Notes: generated by a model not told the origin, from the sequence alone. 64,000 nt of DNA from Selaginella tamariscina (GCA_003024785.1 PUQB01000028.1:658229-722228), one strand, 5' to 3'. Positions 1 to 14,873 are shown, counted from the stretch's first letter. Numbers and translations: made by a program.

Positions 1-270
1 GTTGATGTTTTGAACATATATAAAGTTAATAAAATACTAACAGCAGTGAGCTTGGAGTATGCAGTATAATCATATATGATGTGTATATACGGGTGTGCAT
101 GCGTGTGTGTGCATGGGCTATATTTATGCTACAACCTGTTACAAGAGACCTTACTACAAACCTTGTTACTCTCTTAATTTAATATATCTTATTAATTAAT
201 CTTAAATCTTAGATCTTTAATTATAATATCTTAAAATCCGATTCATTTAAAATAATGAAAACTCCGTGTA

Positions 271-2057
<1,787 letters not shown>

Positions 2058-2449
2058 GTTAAGGAGTATGAAGCACTGTGTGAAACTAGTTGTATTAACT
2101 GTTGTATGAAGCACTGTGTGAAACTAGTGTAAAACCAATATGCAACTGTTGTAGATATGCAAAAGTCCAGGGTATGGAATTAGAACATCCTCCCTACTTT
2201 CGTATTAGCTTCGTAGTAAAAGTCAACACTGTATATCCGAAAATACACGCAAACGTGGTTCATAATAAACGCGCATGGGTTTCTACATTTAATTAATTAA
2301 CACTAATCTATCCCGACCGGCCTAGCTATTTACATCACCCAAAGTTGCCCCTATTAACTTTCAGAAAAGAGAACCTAATCAACTTACTAGTGAAATAATA
2401 TAGAATTAATATATTATCTATCATATATTATGGTATAATAAAACAACTA

Positions 2450-3717
2450 CTAGCCGCTGTGCCAACCTTTAGAACAAGGAGGTATTTCTAGAAATTCATC
2501 AAACTCCTTCACGTGCACATCACAGCAAGACCACTGCAAGATAGAGTGTTTTAGTCAAACAAGGCACTGTATATGTCATAAGTCCACACGTATACATACA
2601 TACACACGTATGCGCAATACACACACATGACTTACTCCTTTAGATCTGTCATGGAAAACAGCGGGTCCAGGATGATAATTACAAGCAGCCTCGTGGTTTT
2701 CTCGTTCCGTGAAGCTTTTTCCACAGCCTTTATTCTTGCAGGTTTGCTCTGCGTCCATGTCAATAACCTTTGGGGGAGCAGCAGCAGGAGGTCGTCTATC
2801 CTACATAAGTAAACATATAAGCTAGAATAATACTTTAGATAATATATTTCTTTGCTTCTGTTTTCTCAAACACGAATGTGATGAAAAGAGAGAGAAAACG
2901 TGTGTGTGTTTCCTTACTGGTGCTTCTGCTTTCTCCTCGTCTTTTTTTAGTACTGGTGCACATGGTACATTTAAACCTGCAATAGCAGAAGGATATAAAT
3001 ATATACACTTTACACTAACTCACTAACATACACACGCACTATGTTTACACAGCCGAATATTTATTATCTACACAGACATACATACTAATATACACCATAC
3101 ACATAGCAGATATGGAATAGACAGCAGACATATACATACAGATAATTGCAATTACTTACCATGGTCCGAACAGAAGAAACCTTGTCTGCATCTTGAACAA
3201 TTAACTTTGCTACTATCGGCCTGTGTAGCAGCCGGCATAAACTTGTTGGGACTAGGTGCTGCCTTCGTTTGTGGCTTCTCAGTCGTATGCTTCCCGCGAG
3301 CACATCTATCCATAGAGCACGTAGTTTGTGTGTGTGTTTACACATACATACATACATATATAATGTATGAATGTGTGTGTGTGCGCGTGCGTGCGTGCGT
3401 GTTGTTATATGCTGCTCGGTTACAAGCGGCCGATGTTTATTACTGCTAACTACACATATAAAATTGTATATTATATACGAGGTGTATACATACCCAGGAA
3501 TGCTAAGAAACATACTGAAGTCGTGGCTCCGTTGCTTGCAACAGCTCCATTGTTTCCCACCATCGTGAAACAGAGGCTGTATATACACATATGTAGCATC
3601 ACATCAGTATCTAAATAAATAAAAGAAGATAGACTTACCGGCTAGAAATGTTGATTCCACAGAAGATATGAAAAAAAAACTCAGTTAAAATAAAACACAC
3701 CATATGCATTGTTGAAT

Positions 3718-3757
<40 letters not shown>

Positions 3758-3857
3758 CGCTTACCCCTGGATGATAGGAACACGCACTGTCTTCGTCATT
3801 GTCATCCGGTAAGAAGAGTGCTTCGCATCCAATCCGTTGACATCGCACTTTAGCCAT
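2450..3857 (-). CDS. RAR1: RAR1-like CHORD protein, disease-resistance co-chaperone
   Basis: Six exons join in phase on the minus strand (3857-3765, 3576-3494, 3305-3160, 2976-2918, 2800-2636, 2533-2450), giving 209 residues; known RAR1 proteins are about 220-230. CHORD-I lies at about residues 6-66 (starts CQRIGC, then HPG.LFHDG and WSCCKQRSHDF). The plant-specific CCCH segment follows at about 90-108 (CSRCRQGFFCSDHG). CHORD-II is C-terminal (CKNKGCGKSF, HPGPAVFHD, then WSCCDVHVKEFDEF). All Cys/His ligands I can check are present. RAR1 is known to bind SGT1 and HSP90 through its zinc-binding CHORD domains and to stabilise NLR immune receptors in cytosol and nucleus. The first ATG at 3857 gives the standard short N-terminus. 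It is divergent from the PPR pseudogene to its right. Confidence 0.94.
3719..3757. repeat. (TG)n-(AG)n microsatellite next to RAR1 exon 1 donor
   Basis: A TG run followed by an AG run occupies the first intron of RAR1 and ends six bases from the donor site at 3764 (minus strand). Confidence 0.95.
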
Positions 3858-4177
3858 TGCCCTAATTGCAAAACCCTCAAGAACCCTAAAAACAGAAACT
3901 TCGGTATATACAGCGAATAATTCCATGAAATGTATTTTTTTTAAATTAAACATTTAAGAAAAAGTATATTTCATTTAAACTGTGAGTAACACCTTAGGTC
4001 TCATTTCAAAATTAATAGTTGATTTTATAAGAAGTTTTATAAAAGGAAAAGATATATATGCTAATATATGCATACACACACACATATATGTATACATACA
4101 CAAATATATATACACACACACACACACAAATGTATATATATGTATGTTTGTATGTATATAGATAAATACATACATAT

Positions 4178-6053
4178 ATGGCTTATGCATTGGACGAACT
4201 TGTTCACAGGATCAAATCCTGCAAGCATCTCTCAGAAGCCAAACAACTACACACGAGAGCTCTTCACCAATGCAGACTAGCAAACAACTTTTCGTACCTA
4301 CCAAACCTCCTCATAGAGATGTACGGCAGGTGCGGGAATATCCAGGAATCTCGCAACATCTTTGATTCCATGAATCACAAGAGCATATTCTCATGGGTTA
4401 TGCTTCTCACCGCATATGCCCAGAATGGGCATCTCGAGAAAGCCAAGGAGACCTTCGATGGCATGCCCCAGTGGAACTTGGTATCTTGGAACTCAATATT
4501 ATCACATATTCTCGAAGCTCCAATATAGAATATGCCAGGAATATCTTCGAATCTATGCCGGAGTACACTACAATCTCGTGGAACACAATGCTTTCAGCAA
4601 ATGCCCAGAATGGGCATGTGCAGGCTGCTGAGAATATACTCTCCATGATGCCAGAACACACTCTGGTGTCATGGACCTCCCTTCTCAGCGCATATGAAAA
4701 AGAAGGTGATACAAAAACGTACAGAAAACGTTCCACTTAATGCAGGAGAGGGACCTGCTATCCTGGAATATGCTTCTCTCGGCATATTCCCGGAATGGGC
4801 ATCTGTACGACACAAAGAAAACATTCTGGAATATGCCGGAACATGATGTAATATCAATGAACTCCATGTTGTTTGCGTATGCCCGTCATGGGTATATTCC
4901 AGAAGCAAAGAATCTCTTCGATGGACTCCCACAACAAGACATTGTATCATTTAATATACTCCTTACTGCATATGCCCGAAAAGGGCATGTACATGAACTC
5001 CAGAAACTCTTTGATGGGATGCCATACTGGAACCATGTATCCTGCAACACACTCCTTACCGCCCTTTCTCAAAAAGGGCACACGGAAGCAGCTAAGGTTT
5101 TGTTCGATAGAATGCCGGAGACGGACCAAGTGTCGTGGAATGCCATGCTCGCTGTATATAAAACGAGGCCGTTTTTCGAGTCCATTCCTCGAAAGGACAT
5201 TGTTACATGGAACATACTATTAGATGCATATGCCCAACAAGGGCATACCAAAGAGGCCGAACAAGTCTTTAACAAAATGCCGGAACACGACTTGGTTACA
5301 TACAATGCGCTTGTGTGTGCATATGCCCAACAAGGGTATATGGAGAAAGCACAAGATCTTTATAAGAAAATGCCTGAGAAAACTTCTATCTCATCTACTG
5401 CAATGGTTACTGGATATGCCCGGTTTGGTTATATGGAACATAGCAAGTCTTTTTTTGATGGGATCAAGAAAAAGAACATGGCATGTTGGACCAGTATGTT
5501 AACTGCATATGCCCAATACGGGCATCTGCAGGAAGCGCTCTTGTTCTTTCAGAGACTCCCAGAAAGAGATGCAGTTTCATTCACAGGTATGTTATGTGCT
5601 TATGTGTGTAGTGGATGCATTAGAGAATCCATTATCTTCTTCACGCGTCTGCCCTGGAAGGATTCGGTTGCGTGGAACGTTGTCTTAACCGCAGATGGGC
5701 GTCTGTTCCAGGACATGGTAATGGAAGGTGTGTTACCGGACGATGGTTCGTTCATTACTGTGTTACTGTCTTGTGCGAGACGAGGAAATGTAGAAGCGGG
5801 TTTAAGGTTCTTAATCTCTATGATAACAGATTACAATTTGGTACCTAATCAAATTGTTTATAGCTGCCTACTTGATCTTCTCGGACGGTGTGGGCAACTG
5901 GAAGATGCAAAACAACTTACCAAGTGTATGCCGTATGGTGTAGATATGGTGGACTTGAAGTGTTTACTGTCGTCGTGTAAAACACATAGTTTGCCTTATG
6001 TTACACTGGTAAATGCTTTTGATACACACACATATATACATATGTACACATGA
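4178..6053 (+). pseudogene. PPR protein pseudogene, S-type repeats, two frameshifts and internal losses
   Basis: Reading from the ATG at 4178 gives an N-terminal block typical of plant PPR proteins (CKHLSEAKQLHTRAL...), then about 14 short S-type repeats of the pattern SWN.ML.AYAQNGH..EAK..FD.MP. The frame changes near 4503 (a base lost in the codon after LLS-like TTATCA) and again between about 4711 and 4724. After 4740 the frame stays open to 6053, but one repeat is cut short (MLAVYKTRPF), a second loses its middle (VVLTADGRLF) and the end runs into CA repeats without full E or DYW domains. PPR proteins of this class bind and edit organellar RNA; this copy is probably dead. Tandem S repeats of this style are typical of lycophytes. 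Confidence 0.9.
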
Positions 6054-9000
6054 TATGTTCTTACTCACTTGAAGGTTTCATCCTGGATAACCCACTTTAC
6101 CGTTGTTTTTGGATCTCGATGATCAAGCCAATGCTAAAAGTGCATGAGTCATAGTAAAAATTATGACACAATTTCTAGCTTCGTTTAGAATTTCTTATAA
6201 ATACCTAATGATATCAGCCAGACCATCACTAAATACTCAAGTACTAAACAGGCCTGTTTTTTATTATATTTAAAGCTTATTAACATAATACAGTAAGTAA
6301 TAATAATCAATATCCAAAATAAAAAGTATAATAAAACTATAACAGCATGTGCCAGAACTGCAAAGGTAGTACCTTGACACTGGCCTCCATGCCACAAGCC
6401 AACCATGTAGCGGTGGTAACACTGGAGCTACAATGTGGGACAATCACGAGGCCACAAGCTTGACAGCAGAAGAACTGTAAATTGCTGTATGGTAGCCCAA
6501 GTAAGGATTCAAATGAAACATTATTAAAATATAATTTCTGCATTAAGTGGTTATTACTATTAGGGTAATCATAAAATAATGGTAAAAGTCAGGGCAAGGA
6601 TATGCAGAAGAGATATTTAGATTGAGGGTATGAGTGGGGTAGGGAATGCACTGAGATTGATGCTAGCGGGCATGATTTGGTGCGTTGTTTATGGCGTTGT
6701 AGCGGCTATTTCAATTGCTACTTACATCTTCCAATGATCAAAGGTACTAAATTTACACTATTTATATGCATACACACAGCTATCTACACACGTACATGTG
6801 TGTGTGTGTGTGTGTGTAATTTGTAGTATAATACTTATTTTTAACTAATCAACTGTGATGGATATACAAATGCACTAAACAGTAATATGAATAGTGTAAA
6901 GGAAAAAGAAGAACAGCACACAGGAAGGTTTAGACGTCTTTCACACACACACACACACATGACGTTTGTGTGTGTGTGCGTGCGTAGGAGATGGCATTCA
7001 TCAGGTCACTTATTTGCTGCATGGATGCGTGCTCAGAGTTTTCTTTTAATAAATTATATATGGAAAGCTAAATGGTTATATTTATATAATGGAGATAGGA
7101 GTTTGACTTTGATGAAATTATTTGCTTCCTTTTGTTACACTTCTGAGCTTTGAAATGTATGTTTTATAAAGTTTATTCCCTTATTATTTAAATGCGTTGG
7201 GGGTCAACTGCTGTTACACTTTCCCTTTTTCTTTTCCCAAATACCATAATAATGATATAGTATTTACTTATAAGTGTTATAAGTATGTATATACGACCTT
7301 GCCACACACACACACACACACAGGGACACACACTTGCATTCTCATCTTATTTAATCTTTGCACGATTTATATTTATTATTTGCATAGATACCCCTGAAAT
7401 TTATCATATTTACATATATACTCCTAAAGATTTGTCATATTTACATATATATTCTTGAAATATTATATTTACATGTACTTGATAAACTAAAATATAAAAA
7501 GCTAAAACATAAATAATATAATTTTAGCATATCATTTTTAAAAATATTTAATTAATTAAATGAAACCTTGTAGTTTTTCAGGAGTATAAGACAAATTTCC
7601 GGGGTATATTATGTAATTTTTCCATATTTTAATTATATACGAATTTTAGTATCACATCTTACTTGTAAATATAATTGTTGCTTAAGGTCTTCCACACACA
7701 CACACACAATGAGGTGTATGAGAGAGAGAGACATGTTTATATAGCTAGAAAGTGCATAAACGGATATAATACCAAAGCACACATGCATGCATCATCATAT
7801 ACGGATGCATGTATAGTATGCTACATTTATGTTTAAGGTTGTTTATATGCATTTATTAATTGTTTTTATTTATTTATTTATGTATTTAATAATAACAGAT
7901 AATGTTGCGTATGCATCTTCTATGGATAATATATGAATAGAGTGATACACAGTTTTAATTAGAATTGTTTGGAAGATGTTGACACACAAAGTTTTCATAC
8001 AATGTCCATTTTTGGAGTTTAAAATTTCTCATTTTCTGGTGAGGAAAGAGACACTGTACAAATATACACTGGTAGTAGATAATGACTATGTCATATATAA
8101 AATTGTAAATTTCAATCGACATATTAACAATTAATTTAATTCGTATTTAATGTGAAACTGAGATTAATTTCTTGCTATTACCACACTTAAAATTACATTT
8201 GTAATATCTATATTAATTAATTTATTATTGTGAATAATATTTTACTGTCCAGCATGCAGTTCGTTAACATGCCAAAGTATCAGGTCCACATCGTATAGTT
8301 ATAAATTAAAAAAATTAAAATAAAAAACTAAAAAATAATTAATATCTCTCCATGTGGAATTACTCAAACCTTAATAATAAGTGAACGTCTCAAGTTGAGT
8401 TTGAAGTTGCTTTCTCGAGTATAGATTAATGCTTTATAAAGATTATAAACAAATTATTAGAATATTATAAAGAATATTCCTGCATATTCAATATATGAGT
8501 AAGAAAGTGATAGAATGGGGTTATTGATAACGTCATAGTTCCAATCGAATACGTCATAAAAGAACTCGATCAGTTGAGTGAGGTTTCCATGATGAAAAAG
8601 ACGTGGACCATATATATTCCATCTTTTTTTATATATACACACATATAAATATATGTATGTATATATGTTACTATCTTACGTTGATCACTTAGTGGGAAGA
8701 CAATGTGTGGGTTTGATTTGATTCCCACCAACTCGGACACAAGTGTTTCGTGGTCAATGGCTTGTTTGGACATGCATGCATGAAAAAAGATGTACAACAC
8801 TTATGGGTTTGACTTTATAAGTTGAAGAATCTTCAACACGCACATATATGTTTATACATATATAATGTTATATATATATAGGGCTAAGAATGCAATAAGC
8901 ACTTAACAAGTTATGTATGTGCTTTCAAGGTCCCACACACAAACAAATCCATGTGTTTAGATTAGACGTGTGAAATAGTGCGTGTAATGGGGGACACAAA

Positions 9001-9957
9001 CAACGTAAATAGATTCATACAAGGACAGGCATGATCTTCTGAGGACCTAGTTTAAAATGTTAAAGTCGCCTCATGGCCATTCAACAAAGTTCAAGTGGGT
9101 GCGATTTCGATTTCAAATTTTGTACACCTGCAATGTTATTGTTTATCGTTATTAATTTAAAGTCATGCATTTAATATTCAATATATTGAAAATAATTACA
9201 AACCATCGAATGGGACGTCTAACGATCTTATATATTATAATTTGTTTCGATATGTATATTCTACACACACGCATACGCATGCTACGTGTGTAATTGGCTC
9301 TCTATAATCTGATATTGACCTAAAGGAGAGAATATAAAGTAAAGGGGGAGAAATGTATTTAACTTATCACAACCATCATTGTTTTTTACTCTTATGGATT
9401 TCATCATGCCACTAGGTAAGTATTTAAATCAAGGATGGATATTCTAGGAATATGTAAATACTTTCTTTTGTAATGAGATTGCTATAATGGTCCTTTATAT
9501 GCTTGATGTTTTTCCAACAGGAAGATGACATGCAAATGCAAGATAAATTCCTCGTTAAACTTCGTGTCACGTACATGGGGATTGAGGCGATAAAACACCT
9601 TGTTTTTCATTCTTCTCGACGCGTACAGAATGATTCACACCACGTCTTTCAGATTACATATATTTACATCAGCAAATACTTGCAAGTGTATGCATATTAT
9701 ATGCAGTATGTAAATGATGTACTTTTAATGTAATATATTACAAAAAAGGATTTGTCTAGGCAAGATCAAGAATAATAACATGGGGTGGTAACAATATATA
9801 ATATTTTTGATATAAAGACCATCATTACATATACATTTATCATAGTTTAATCTAGATCTTCCATAAACAGCATGCATGGAGCCTTTGTTGGGAGACGAGC
9901 TAGGTCTTCTCATCCTGCAACAAAAGCTTTGCAAGCTTTTGAAGGTGGTATTTTTTT
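6054..9957. other. Gene-poor AT-rich interval
   Basis: I see no gene I can support. There are CA/TG microsatellites at 6797-6818, 6942-6978, 7302-7322 and 7694-7708. A 36-codon ORF at 6630-6737 encodes a hydrophobic peptide. Two short open stretches, 8570-8800 (minus) and 9503-9660 (plus), are bounded by splice-like signals but resemble no family I know. Confidence 0.6.
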
Positions 9958-10000
9958 TAAGGGTTTAGGGTTTAGGGTTTTTTTTTATATATAAAAGATG
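9958..10000. promoter_or_regulatory. Telo-box plus TATA-like sequence, possible promoter
   Basis: Three telomere-type AGGGTTT units (AAACCCTAA on the minus strand) sit directly beside a near-palindromic TATATATAAAA at about 9987-9997. In plants, telo-boxes near a TATA box mark promoters of translation-related and snoRNA genes. The palindromic TATA leaves direction open. A minus-strand ATG at 9913 and a plus-strand ATG at 9999 both give only short unrecognised peptides. Confidence 0.4.
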
Positions 10001-10810
10001 GTGGCGGCCGGGACTCATTGCCGTGTTCCTTGCGTCAGCCTGACAAGGGAAACAATATATATACATATATAACAAAAGTAATATATAAAGAATAGTTTAG
10101 AAGAAAGCACGCACGCACAACTACATACAACCTATCCCCGTCAATCCAATGCAGCCTCGCACTCAGCCCACTCTGTCGAATTTGTTTTGTTTCCCTTAAA
10201 AAAGGATTAAGGGCAACCGATAAGTCATAAGGGCTCATTGTTTAAGTCGTCCTTATCATTACATTCCAAATAGAATCTTCATTTGTCCTTAGTAATGTAA
10301 CCATGATATAATATGAATTACATAATCAACCAGTCAATGTATTAATCATCATATAATCACTAATTAAGCAGATATAATGGTAACAATAGATTATATGTGG
10401 GACCTCTATACCTGGCTTAGTTCAAAACTACCTATACAGGTATTGTATATATGCTTACATTGTACTTACAGTATGTTCGGGCCCATTTCCAGCTAAATCA
10501 TGTTTTGCATGGGCCCAACTTGTACACTCATACATGCAAATTCAAAAGGCTATAACGTGCTTAGGACTTCACTTATTTAACAATTAAAGTATTAGTAGCA
10601 TTTACACTTAGGTAAAGAGACATTTTGACGTTACGTTACCTAGTTAAACATGGTATTTAGAGATTAGGTCACCGTAATTACCAACTAATTACGTGCTCAG
10701 GCACACGTCAGCACGGGAAAATGCATGTCCATGGTGGGAAAATTGATTGTGTTTTTGCCATGCAACGCATATTGTTTTCTCAAACAGTCCGAATCGAACC
10801 GAAGCCACGA
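10001..10810. other. Intergenic stretch
   Basis: A GC-richer start (10001-10050) gives way to AT-rich sequence with no gene I can support. Confidence 0.6.
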
Positions 10811-10858
10811 TGCGCATGCATGCATCATGCCAGTATGATGGGACATGCATGCATGGAA
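10811..10858. promoter_or_regulatory. Paired RY (CATGCATG) elements upstream of the LAX2-like gene
   Basis: CATGCATGCAT at 10815-10825 and CATGCATGCATG at 10844-10855 flank an 18-bp spacer. CATGCA(TG) is the RY motif bound by plant B3 factors of the ABI3/FUS3/LEC2 class. The pair lies about 1 kb upstream of the LAX2-like coding start in a GC-richer island; a role there is inference. Confidence 0.4.
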
Positions 10859-11872
10859 AGATGGGACCATATTTGCCAGTCATCGTACAGGGTTTTGAAA
10901 TGATGATGGCACGCGTGCACACATCACCCATTTGATTACTAAAACTAATTTAATCCAGTTTAAAGTTAGTAACTGTTTACTTAATGAGATATTCCATGGC
11001 ATATTCATATGGCTGGGTACGTAAGTGCACGCGCACACATGGGCACATCATGGGATGTGGCCAGCGCTGCAAACACTGTGGGATATGCCCATGTAACTCC
11101 CATGATGCCATTTGCCAGCGTGTCATTTCCATGCTTTTTACCGTACCACGGACTTACCTTGGTAATTGATCATACAACAGAAACAACAGTTAACCAATTC
11201 CTTACTTTACCCATTTAATAGTGACATTCCCCGGAATGTGGCTGTCGGCGCTAGACCCGAAATCCGAAACCATCCGACGGCCGCGATTGCATTATAAGCA
11301 TCAGTTTGGATATTTCGAGGATCCACGGCTGTCTTACCATCGGACGGTAGATTACACAGGAGTGAACCTTGTTTTGTTTGCTATGGCGCCTTCTACACAC
11401 TCCTGAACTAAACTTGGTTAGCTGCAGAAAAAGATCGTCACTCTGGTTCTCGATCTATTCATCTTTTCCATAACACTGCTGTAATGCGTAGGTTAGGCTC
11501 TGAGAAACAATCTCTTTTTTCATAGTTTTCTGCAGCTAACATAGATTTGCAAATATAATCTTGTTCTCTGAGAAAAATCATCATATAATCTCTAGAAATC
11601 CTGTTTTTTATACTCTGTACATACTCTTCTGATCTTCGAAACCACTGCAGAAGAAGCTGCAACAGACAAGGAAAGAGTGAATTTTAACCGGTCGGATCAG
11701 ATCTTTGCATCTTATGAGACACTCAGTCCTGAAAGCGTCTAAAAGCTCCACTGATAATGTGAGTGCAATATAAATCTCTGAATATTTGAATTCGAAGAAT
11801 ACAGCTATACATAGCATGTCTTAATTCATTGAATTTTGCATTGCTTCGTTTTATAATAAAATTATAATATGA
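10859..11872 (+). other. Upstream region and possible 5' UTR of the LAX2-like gene
   Basis: This stretch is GC-richer than its surroundings. A good donor (AAT|GTGAGT) near 11759 pairs with the acceptor ending at 11889, so the transcript may start upstream and splice into the coding exon. Splicing from that donor puts the small upstream ATG frame (M at 11716) out of phase, so the upstream part is probably untranslated. Confidence 0.4.
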
Positions 11873-13640
11873 ATGATCATTACATGCAGGCTGAATCTAT
11901 ACCCAATAGCTAAAGAAGAACCAGAACAAACACTACAATTCGGAGTACTTCGACAAGCTTATCAAAGCTGCACAACAAGAAGAAGCTTTGAGGAGGAGCT
12001 ATCTCATTGTTTCGACAGTAAGTATGAGCATACCATGAATGATCCAGGTTACATAGTGGGGAATTTCAAGAGAAAATCACTGGGTTTCATCTTCCACAGA
12101 CAAGATGAATGTAGAGAGCAGCCTGTCAAGAGACTGAAACAGCAGAAGCAAGTATCCAGGTACTGTTCTTCTCTCAGTCCTGGGTCCAATACTTCAGAAC
12201 TCACAATAGAGCAATACATGGCTTCCGAAAGCTCGAGATCGAGCAGCCTTGACGAGGGCTGCACAGGAAATCGTCCAACGATCCCGCCAAGAACAGGAGG
12301 AGAATCTCCAGGATTAACTGCCTCAGAGCTTCTTCATTCACAGGATGTCCTAGACTTGAATAGACAGCATGAAGCAGGAAGATCAATACGAGGGAAGGCG
12401 ATTGATACACAGGACTCGTGGCTTGAACTTGGTCTTGGTCCCAGCAGCAGCCATACTCCGGAGCCTCCAAGAATACTCGAATACCCAGCTTCTTCCTTCG
12501 AAGAAGACACAGAGGAGGACGAGGAACAGCAGAGGCCAACTGTGCTGCATTTATTCCCAGTTCATACGTCCGAACGGTCACATGAAACTCTCATGCCTCG
12601 TAGTGCTCAAAGTACCGAAACAGTCGACTTCAGGTTCAGTACATTGCCACTCGCCGAGCAGCTGGCGGATACACAGCTGATAATGTCTTCCGCATCTTAC
12701 AGAGAGGAGGAGCACCGGTTACCCGAGCAACTGCGGCAGAGATCGAGTGTGTTTGCGGATCCTTACAGGCTTCACCACCAGGAAGGATACAGTGGTTACA
12801 GTAGCTTGACAAGCTCAGGTAACTGGAAGCATGAGTTTCTGCCTTCAACTACACGGAGTGGCGTATATGTCCCAGCCACCACTAACAGCAGCGGTGTCTT
12901 CAACATGCCCAGCTCGCGCGGTCTAGTTCAACCGCCTACTGAAGACTGGCAGACTCTCATAAGGCGGCTGGGCACGAACATGCAGCTACAACCGCTGTTT
13001 CCCAAGACAGAGACGGGAGGCAGCAGCAACCTGAGGGATCTCCAGGCACAGTGGAGCAGCCAGCAGAGGTCATGGCCGAAGCTGGAGCCTTTCAAGTTCA
13101 GTTTTCCAATGGAGAGTTTCAGCAGATATAACATGCCTCCCGGATGGCAAGCTCCTGCACAGAGTCATGGTTTGTTGCCGAGACACAAGCTGGCTGCAGC
13201 AAAAGACCACGATGTGTGGTTCTTCCTACGTGCTGGAATGAATGAGTAAGCACTTTGTTAAATTAGTTTGTGACATTCTCCTTGTACTCATTCTGTTCCT
13301 TACTTTTCTACAGAGACAGTGAGCAGCTGCCGCAGATTCCTAAGTGCTACTTGAGAGTAAAGTAAGTAAGCACCCCATATGCATGTGGATGCCTGTACGT
13401 GTGTATATAATATATGTACACACACATATATATATCTTTTACAGTACATTTATACGTATATATAGCATCTGGTACATATAAATAACAGTCTTACTTTATT
13501 AAACAGGGATGGAACAGTACCAGTCTCTCATGTTAAGAAGTACTTGGTGCACAAGCTAGGACTAACGTGCGAATCAGAGGTACGCAGGCTTTATGATTCT
13601 TCTTTTTTGACCGAGGTTATGTATATGGCTAAGAAAAAAC

Positions 13641-13676
<36 letters not shown>

Positions 13677-14332
13677 AGGGAAACGTGGTAGTCGTTTTGA
13701 CCAATACACACACCCTAAGCATGTCCTCCAGATGTTGGACTTAAGTCACGTATCTGGCGTGGAGATGCCTTTCCATGCAGTCAGAAAATGAATGTAACTA
13801 CTCACACACAAAACCTACTCCTTGTTGGACAAGAGTACACCATACGTGTACACCACCCATACACGCATCTACGCCTGTTACGTATACACATCAATCATCG
13901 TGTACATGTACATGCACCTGTACATGTACAATTGTACGGTGTTTGTATGCATGCATGTTCATCTTGCGCATGCATAGACATATAGCTATGTATATATAAT
14001 ACTCTCTCTCTCTCTCTCATACAAGACACATTCACGTATATGCATGTTACATACACTCTCTATATTATGTACATGTATGTACATATGTATATGATATGTA
14101 TAGTATGGTCAGAAATATATTTATAAATAAAGAGAAGTTGATGTTACACAGGTTTAATGTGTATACGCAGGTGGAGATATCGTGCAGGGGCCAGATATTG
14201 ATGCCCAGCTTGTCATTACAGCATGTGCGTGATGTAATATGGTACTCAACTGCAGTCGCGGAGGAAGGAACATCCACTAAAAACTTCGTCATGGAGCTAA
14301 ACTACACTAGGAGGCGCCCTCAATTTGGGTAG
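11873..14332 (+). CDS. LAX PANICLE2-like nuclear protein with C-terminal RAWUL-type domain
   Basis: Exons 11873-13245, 13314-13361, 13507-13579 and 14171-14332 join in phase to 551 residues. The conserved end begins DVWFFLRAG, continues LPQIPKCYLRVKDGTVPVSHVKKYLV.KLGL and then SEVEISCRGQ.L, followed by LSLQHVRDVIW. This is the ubiquitin-like RAWUL region of the plant LAX2 / BARREN STALK2 family, nuclear proteins that promote axillary meristem formation in grasses. Residues about 184-189 read LELGLG, an EAR-like repression motif, and an acidic run (EEDTEEDEEQQ) follows. The middle is low-complexity, Ser/Gln-rich. The start is uncertain: a splice acceptor ends at 11889, 14 bases after the chosen ATG, so a 5' exon may replace the first codons. 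The last intron (13580-14170) holds TA and CATG-rich repeats. Confidence 0.86.
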
Positions 14333-14803
14333 ATTCTTTAAGCATATACCTTTGAGTATTCTCATTCAAGATTCAAAGACATGTTTGTATATTCATCATT
14401 TTTTTTTTCCCTTCTTGAAACGTTCATAAGCTTGTTAAATCGGAGATTCTGTTAATGTATACCGTATAAAACACACAGTATGTATGTACATTCAAAATGA
14501 TATAAGTGTCCTTATCTACTACTAACTGTTTGCTGTCGTGTTCCCTTAGAACATCATCTCCCATTTGTATACTTGTCAATGTACATGCCTCTCTAGCAGT
14601 CTCTAAAAGTTGCTATTTACATTTTCTAGACTTCCTTTAGTAATAAGTAAAATATACTATTTCAGTGCGTGTGCGTGTGCGTGTGTGTGTGAGAGAGAGA
14701 ATCACCTGCAATTTTGTTCACTCGATGATAATGGAAAGTTTCACTGATATTAGGGTTGATGATAACTACTTGAACCGCATAAAAATAGAATATCCATGAT
14801 GTT

Positions 14804-14873
14804 ACCACGTCATCAGATTTTCGCGCTTTTCACTTTTTGAAATGCACTGTTTTGAAATTTAGGTTTAGGGTTC
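14804..14873 (+). promoter_or_regulatory. Proximal promoter of the MORN3-like gene: ACGTCA, E2F-like and telo-box sites
   Basis: Within 70 bp before the ATG are ACGTCA (14807-14812, bZIP-type), TTTTCGCGC (14818-14826, matching the E2F consensus TTTSSCGC) and a TTTAGGGTT telo-box (about 14864-14872). I see no TATA box. E2F-like plus telo-box would fit expression in dividing cells such as antheridial cells; this is inference from motifs only. Confidence 0.35.

Noticed and set aside
6185..6543. Overlapping minus-strand ORFs with Cys-rich peptide
   Set aside because: No start context, partner exon or family match; likely chance.
8570..8800. Possible exon on the minus strand ending at a donor-like CAAC|GTAAG
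   Set aside because: I could not join it to further exons in phase, and the peptide resembles no known family.
9961..9980. Telomere-type AGGGTTT units, also seen in LTRs and PLATZ leaders
   Set aside because: Only two to three units; a telo-box or chance, not an interstitial telomere array.
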